Both the position numbers and the translations under genes were made by a program. A stretch of 61,849 bases of DNA from Thermoplasmata archaeon. Lineage in GTDB: Archaea > Thermoplasmatota > Thermoplasmata > Methanomassiliicoccales > Methanomethylophilaceae. The stretch's first letter is position 1. The number at the start of each line of letters is the position of its first letter. Below are positions 59,601 to 61,849 of the stretch, piece after piece. The notes below the pieces were generated by a model that did no database searches, was not told the origin of the DNA, and saw only the letters and a program-made list of their open reading frames with translations. The stretch lies in the NCBI GenBank assembly GCA_015063185.1, contig SUSY01000007.1, positions 1 through 61,849 on the forward strand, read 5' to 3'.

Positions 59601-61849
59601 ATCTTCTGAGTCTGGTTCTGACCGTTGTATGTCAGAACTGAGCCCAAGGTGATGGTCGCGTCCGAGATGTCCATCGGCAGGATGTAGATGTATCCCTCGA
59701 CAGTCGTGATATCATAGTTATCAGTGACATCGACATTTCCGAATATCACCTTTGCAGTACCGGAGAATGCTCCACCGTGGTTGATTGCGGTGGTACCTTT
59801 CGCCACATACTGCAGACCGTCGATCGCATGACCACTCACGATGTTGGACACCGTGTACTCGGTGATGCTCTGTTCGGCACCGTTGTAGGTGACTGTTCCG
59901 GACTTTCCGGTAATGGTGATGCTTCTCTTTCCGATAGTCCAGGTCTTGGTGATCAAACCGCTGTAATCTCCGGAATCCTTTGCCGTGATCGTTATGGTGT
60001 AAGTTTTTGCATCGGTTCCGAAGTGTCCGGTGACGTCGAAGTCCTCGGGGAACAGGATGTCTCCATCCTCCATGGCGAAGTCCACGAACTGTTCGTGTCC
60101 GTTGTAGACGTAGGTTCCGCTGACGGTCAACATATCGTCCGTGAATGGCTTCTTGGTGATCACGACGGATCCGGACACGTATGTCACGGTGTAGTTGGAG
60201 GTCACATCGTCGTTACCGGAAACGATCTTCAGATCACCGGTGAACGAACCCTTATGGGTACCGCTGCTGAGCTTCCTGGCATAGTACTGCAAGGAGCTCT
60301 CGACATATCCGTCACCAACCGCGAGTTCGGATACGGTATACGTAGTGACCTCATGGAGGATTCCGTCATAGACGTGTTCCGATGAACCTCCGGTGACGGT
60401 GATAGACATGGGCGTGATATACCAGACCTTGGAAACTAATCCTGTGTAGTTTCCGGAACCTCTGACCTCCATGTAATATGCTCCGACATTTGTCTTGACG
60501 TTTCCGCTCACGGTGCAGTACGTTGTGATGTCCGCCTCACCATGCTTCAATGTGTACGTGGGACTCTGTTCGGAACCGTTGTACACATGGGAATTATCGT
60601 TCCACTGCAACATTGTGGACTCCAACAGCTTGGGTGTGATGACAAGGACTCCGGTATGACATGTGATATCGTAGTTGGCATTGACACCGTCGCTGTCTGC
60701 AGTAGCGGTCAGAATGTAACTTCCTACATTCTCGCCAGCGACACGGGTGATATTGTAGCTCAACTCCTCGTTACCTATCGCTCCGGTGACCTTCGCAGTG
60801 AAGGAAGTCGGATCATTGGTACTGTAGATCTTGGACGTATCGTACACATCGATGGATGCGGCCTTCTTGGTGATTGTGATCGTAGCGGATCCCTTAACAT
60901 CCGTATGGTTCGCCGCTTCCACATAGTAGTAGATGGTGTAGATACCGGCATTGACCTTCGAAATAGTTGTAACACTACCACCCGTGTAATTAGAATCGGT
61001 GAGTTCCGTCTCGGAATAGTAGATCGTGTAGGTATCGGCCGCATTCAGGTACACATGCAACTCGATGCTGTGACCGTTTCCGTCATATGTTCCGGAATAA
61101 TCCACCTTGGACACGACAAGATTCTGGTCGGCGATGACCCATGTGAAATCGAGACCCGTGGTCGGCAGCACATAGTTACCTGCTTTGGTTCCCGACAGTC
61201 CGGAAACGATGACGTGATAACTGTTCGCTGACGTAGCGGTCAGGACACTGTCGTTTCTGTAAGCAACGGACACGTCATCGCCCGTCACGATTCCTGACAA
61301 CAGGACAGAGACGGACTTCTCGCTACCATCATAACGGAATGCGCTGTCGGATAATGTGAGACCGACAAGTTTCATCTCGATGGACCAATCTATGGTCTTA
61401 TCATCGGTATTACCATCGGCCCACGAATATCCTGCCTTGAGAGATACGGTCGCAGTGTACGATCCTGCATAGATCTGGATTCCGTTCATCACGGTGTATC
61501 CCTCATTGGGGAGGACTCCGTAACGCTCGGTACCGTTGTAGATGATACCGTGAACGGGTGTGGGATCTGCAAGCACGATCTTCTTGACGGTCAATTCTCC
61601 CGTCTGATAGATTATGTTGTAGTTGGACGAGGAATATCCGCTGACCGAGATGACATAGGACTCCGCATATGCGGATCCGGGAGTGTACGCACATGTGAAC
61701 ACGGGCGACCCGGAAAGATCGGACACATCATCGTCGAACGCGAATCCGTCGAACCTTGCGGTGTATTCGGGTGCCTCAGCCTTGAATCTAACGTTCTTGT
61801 TCTGAGCGGAGATCTTCAGATCCCTCTTCTCGATGGTGAATGTGCCTCC
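56615..61849 (-). CDS. Giant MBG-repeat surface protein, 5' end outside the window
   Basis: The frame is open to the window edge: at least 1744 aa, start not seen. It is made of about 19 MBG/YDG-type Ig-like repeats of roughly 80 aa, each with a Y-[ND]-G core (VYDGTPLTSN, TYNGAEQSITEY, IYNGADQTVSY, EYDGTPLNAKG) and an ending such as LTVTKR or LIIEKK. The C-terminus is not a single anchor but three membrane helices. The first and third carry similar words (AAYLPVTYL and AAYLPISYL). Such proteins are large cell-surface adhesins or stalks; this lineage is rich in them. No catalytic domain is seen in the visible part. Stop TGA, followed by a hairpin. Confidence 0.88.
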   Translation of the reverse strand, partial: GGTFTIEKRDLKISAQNKNVRFKAEAPEYTARFDGFAFDDDVSDLSGSPVFTCAYTPGSAYAESYVISVSGYSSSNYNIIYQTGELTVKKIVLADPTPVHGIIYNGTERYGVLPNEGYTVMNGIQIYAGSYTATVSLKAGYSWADGNTDDKTIDWSIEMKLVGLTLSDSAFRYDGSEKSVSVLLSGIVTGDDVSVAYRNDSVLTATSANSYHVIVSGLSGTKAGNYVLPTTGLDFTWVIADQNLVVSKVDYSGTYDGNGHSIELHVYLNAADTYTIYYSETELTDSNYTGGSVTTISKVNAGIYTIYYYVEAANHTDVKGSATITITKKAASIDVYDTSKIYSTNDPTSFTAKVTGAIGNEELSYNITRVAGENVGSYILTATADSDGVNANYDITCHTGVLVITPKLLESTMLQWNDNSHVYNGSEQSPTYTLKHGEADITTYCTVSGNVKTNVGAYYMEVRGSGNYTGLVSKVWYITPMSITVTGGSSEHVYDGILHEVTTYTVSELAVGDGYVESSLQYYARKLSSGTHKGSFTGDLKIVSGNDDVTSNYTVTYVSGSVVITKKPFTDDMLTVSGTYVYNGHEQFVDFAMEDGDILFPEDFDVTGHFGTDAKTYTITITAKDSGDYSGLITKTWTIGKRSITITGKSGTVTYNGAEQSITEYTVSNIVSGHAIDGLQYVAKGTTAINHGGAFSGTAKVIFGNVDVTDNYDITTVEGYIYILPMDISDATITLGSVLTYNGQNQTQKIDSVKVGDLTVNMYTVAGATAKNAGTYTLIVSGNNNFTGQKSVSWSILKADLMVTTPSDEHIYDGTEFTKNGSIDGLKDAANSIIFRTTGAITDVGSVRNGYELIWVTANPSNYNIVEDIGTLEVTQRGISGATVVLGPSNVYDGNAQVQSVVSVKVGDLTVNTYVLTGHIQTNAGEYKLTVTGTGNFTGTVNDIVWSIEKRALSDEFLTVSGTYVYDGTPKAVSYEVGGAYPIVTGDYTVAGNVMTNAGTHTLTLTATDGGNYSGSISVSWTIEKRALYIVSGSADKVYDGTPLTSNATVTGFVMDDIRSFSPIGTVTDVGSVVNEVSIVWKDGSVSSNYEIHYDLGTLTVTKRAVILTGASDTVTYDGAAHTLTSIEASSLVDGHRFDGLTYYVTGTSAGEYLGTFGGTVRIMVGNVDVSDNYDITIREGTLIIEKKAFSESMLSVSGSYIYNGADQTVSYVMADGNILSSGDYSVSGHIAANAGTHTIVITATDPGNYVGSITKTWIIQKKTLTVTGESGVREYNRSGHTLTGYTVEGLIDGHHVAHFTYTATGIHIAQYEGVFYGDILIHDVYEMDMGDNYDLIVIPGVLTIIPRDISSAEVTLGDLLVYNGMEQTKLIASVIVDGFLILTYDISGNTGTDAGIYTLRIDAYGDYSGHVEKEWTITKKALMIHTEDARKEYDGTPLNAKGTIDGLVNGETCTFTLPGSITDAGHVTNEYVLVWDGTAKESNYYIIEDIGMLIVDPKDITDAVVELGPQLYYDGTLQTQAIVSVTIDGMNVTYDVVDDSAVDIGDYILSIIGTGNFMGVANVPWSLFDLPEYVPVIWGDTVFVYNGEVQDVEVIVRSADGTLIPYHLEYYDLNGSPVVFRDVGKYVVVIVLDDLHYMIDGDSSMIVEILAEPVDQWPGINVWLVLLVLTIAVLAAYLPVTYLFGFGFRHWAVMLVPLLVTLFTALILEGVIHFDIGMGLVVVSIMITGLAAYLPISYLMSKK

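Noticed and set aside
56615-61849. CRISPR-like or tandem DNA repeat array
   Set aside because: The repetition is at protein level (about 80-residue Ig-like units) with diverged DNA and no constant spacer pattern.
1-61849. tRNA or rRNA genes, transposases, integrase sites
   Set aside because: Reading the gaps on both strands gave no T-arm/acceptor pattern, no rRNA-like sequence and no transposase or integrase motif.

Overview
The window reads as a euryarchaeal chromosome segment, most likely from a gut- or sediment-associated methanogen of the Methanomassiliicoccales (class Thermoplasmata). The signs are archaeal-only or archaeal-type enzymes (membrane-anchored LonB, Hel308, DnaG-type primase, Hjc-like nuclease, bifunctional FBP aldolase/phosphatase, archaeal TIM, DGGGP synthase-like prenyltransferase, rubredoxin-fused archaeal glutamate synthase), archaeal TATA boxes about 25-27 nt upstream of many ATGs (leaderless mRNAs), a corrinoid/CoM methyltransferase-family protein, a bile salt hydrolase, and very large MBG/InlB-type surface proteins. 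TAG ends only 3 of 43 intact genes whose stop lies in the window (34 TGA, 6 TAA), and each of the three has a second in-frame stop within one to eight codons. That pattern fits a pyrrolysine-using lineage, although no pyl gene is visible here. The genus-level assignment is inference.

Layout. 0-4 kb: a minus-strand lonB-nadM-pncC-thiF cluster (quality control plus NAD+ salvage plus an E1-like enzyme). 4-6.7 kb: Hel308 helicase and an ATPase-gene stump. 6.7-18.7 kb: a family of exported SGNH/GDSL-like surface proteins (two intact paralogues and one decayed copy), interrupted by thrB-thrC and nadA; one paralogue is probably co-transcribed with an acyl-CoA synthetase-like gene. 18.9-23.2 kb: Hjc-like nuclease, aspS and a tandem pair of Fic-fold proteins that have both lost the catalytic histidine. 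23.4-25.3 kb: gluconeogenic fbp-tpi pair with strongly biased codons. 25.3-29.2 kb: exported lamin-tail/phospholipase-D protein, GNAT acetyltransferase, DUF234-type ATPase.

29.6-38.8 kb: a protease-less, zinc-ribbon LonB paralogue with dnaG, a structured or coding-like 300-nt region in front of dnaG, a YhaO/YhaN-like (Mre11/Rad50-like) pair, mazG with a UroD/MtaA-family methyltransferase, a Cys-rich small protein and a ubiquitin-like sulfur carrier. 38.8-49.6 kb: a beta-helix surface protein, a CtpE-like P-type ATPase, an AddA/AddB-like helicase-nuclease pair and a DnaQ-fold protein. 49.6-56 kb: small membrane and zinc-ribbon proteins, a hot-dog thioesterase, glutamate synthase, a winged-helix regulator, a UbiA prenyltransferase and a bile salt hydrolase. 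56.2-61.8 kb: a degraded surface-protein anchor and a giant MBG-repeat protein that runs off the right edge.

Themes. Recombination and repair genes are unusually dense (Hel308, Hjc-like, YhaO/YhaN-like, AddAB-like, DnaG, DnaQ-fold). Cell-surface genes are the most plastic part, with paralogues, internal duplications and decayed copies. NAD+ is served by nadA (de novo) and nadM/pncC (salvage). No tRNA, rRNA, CRISPR array, IS element or transposase was recognised.
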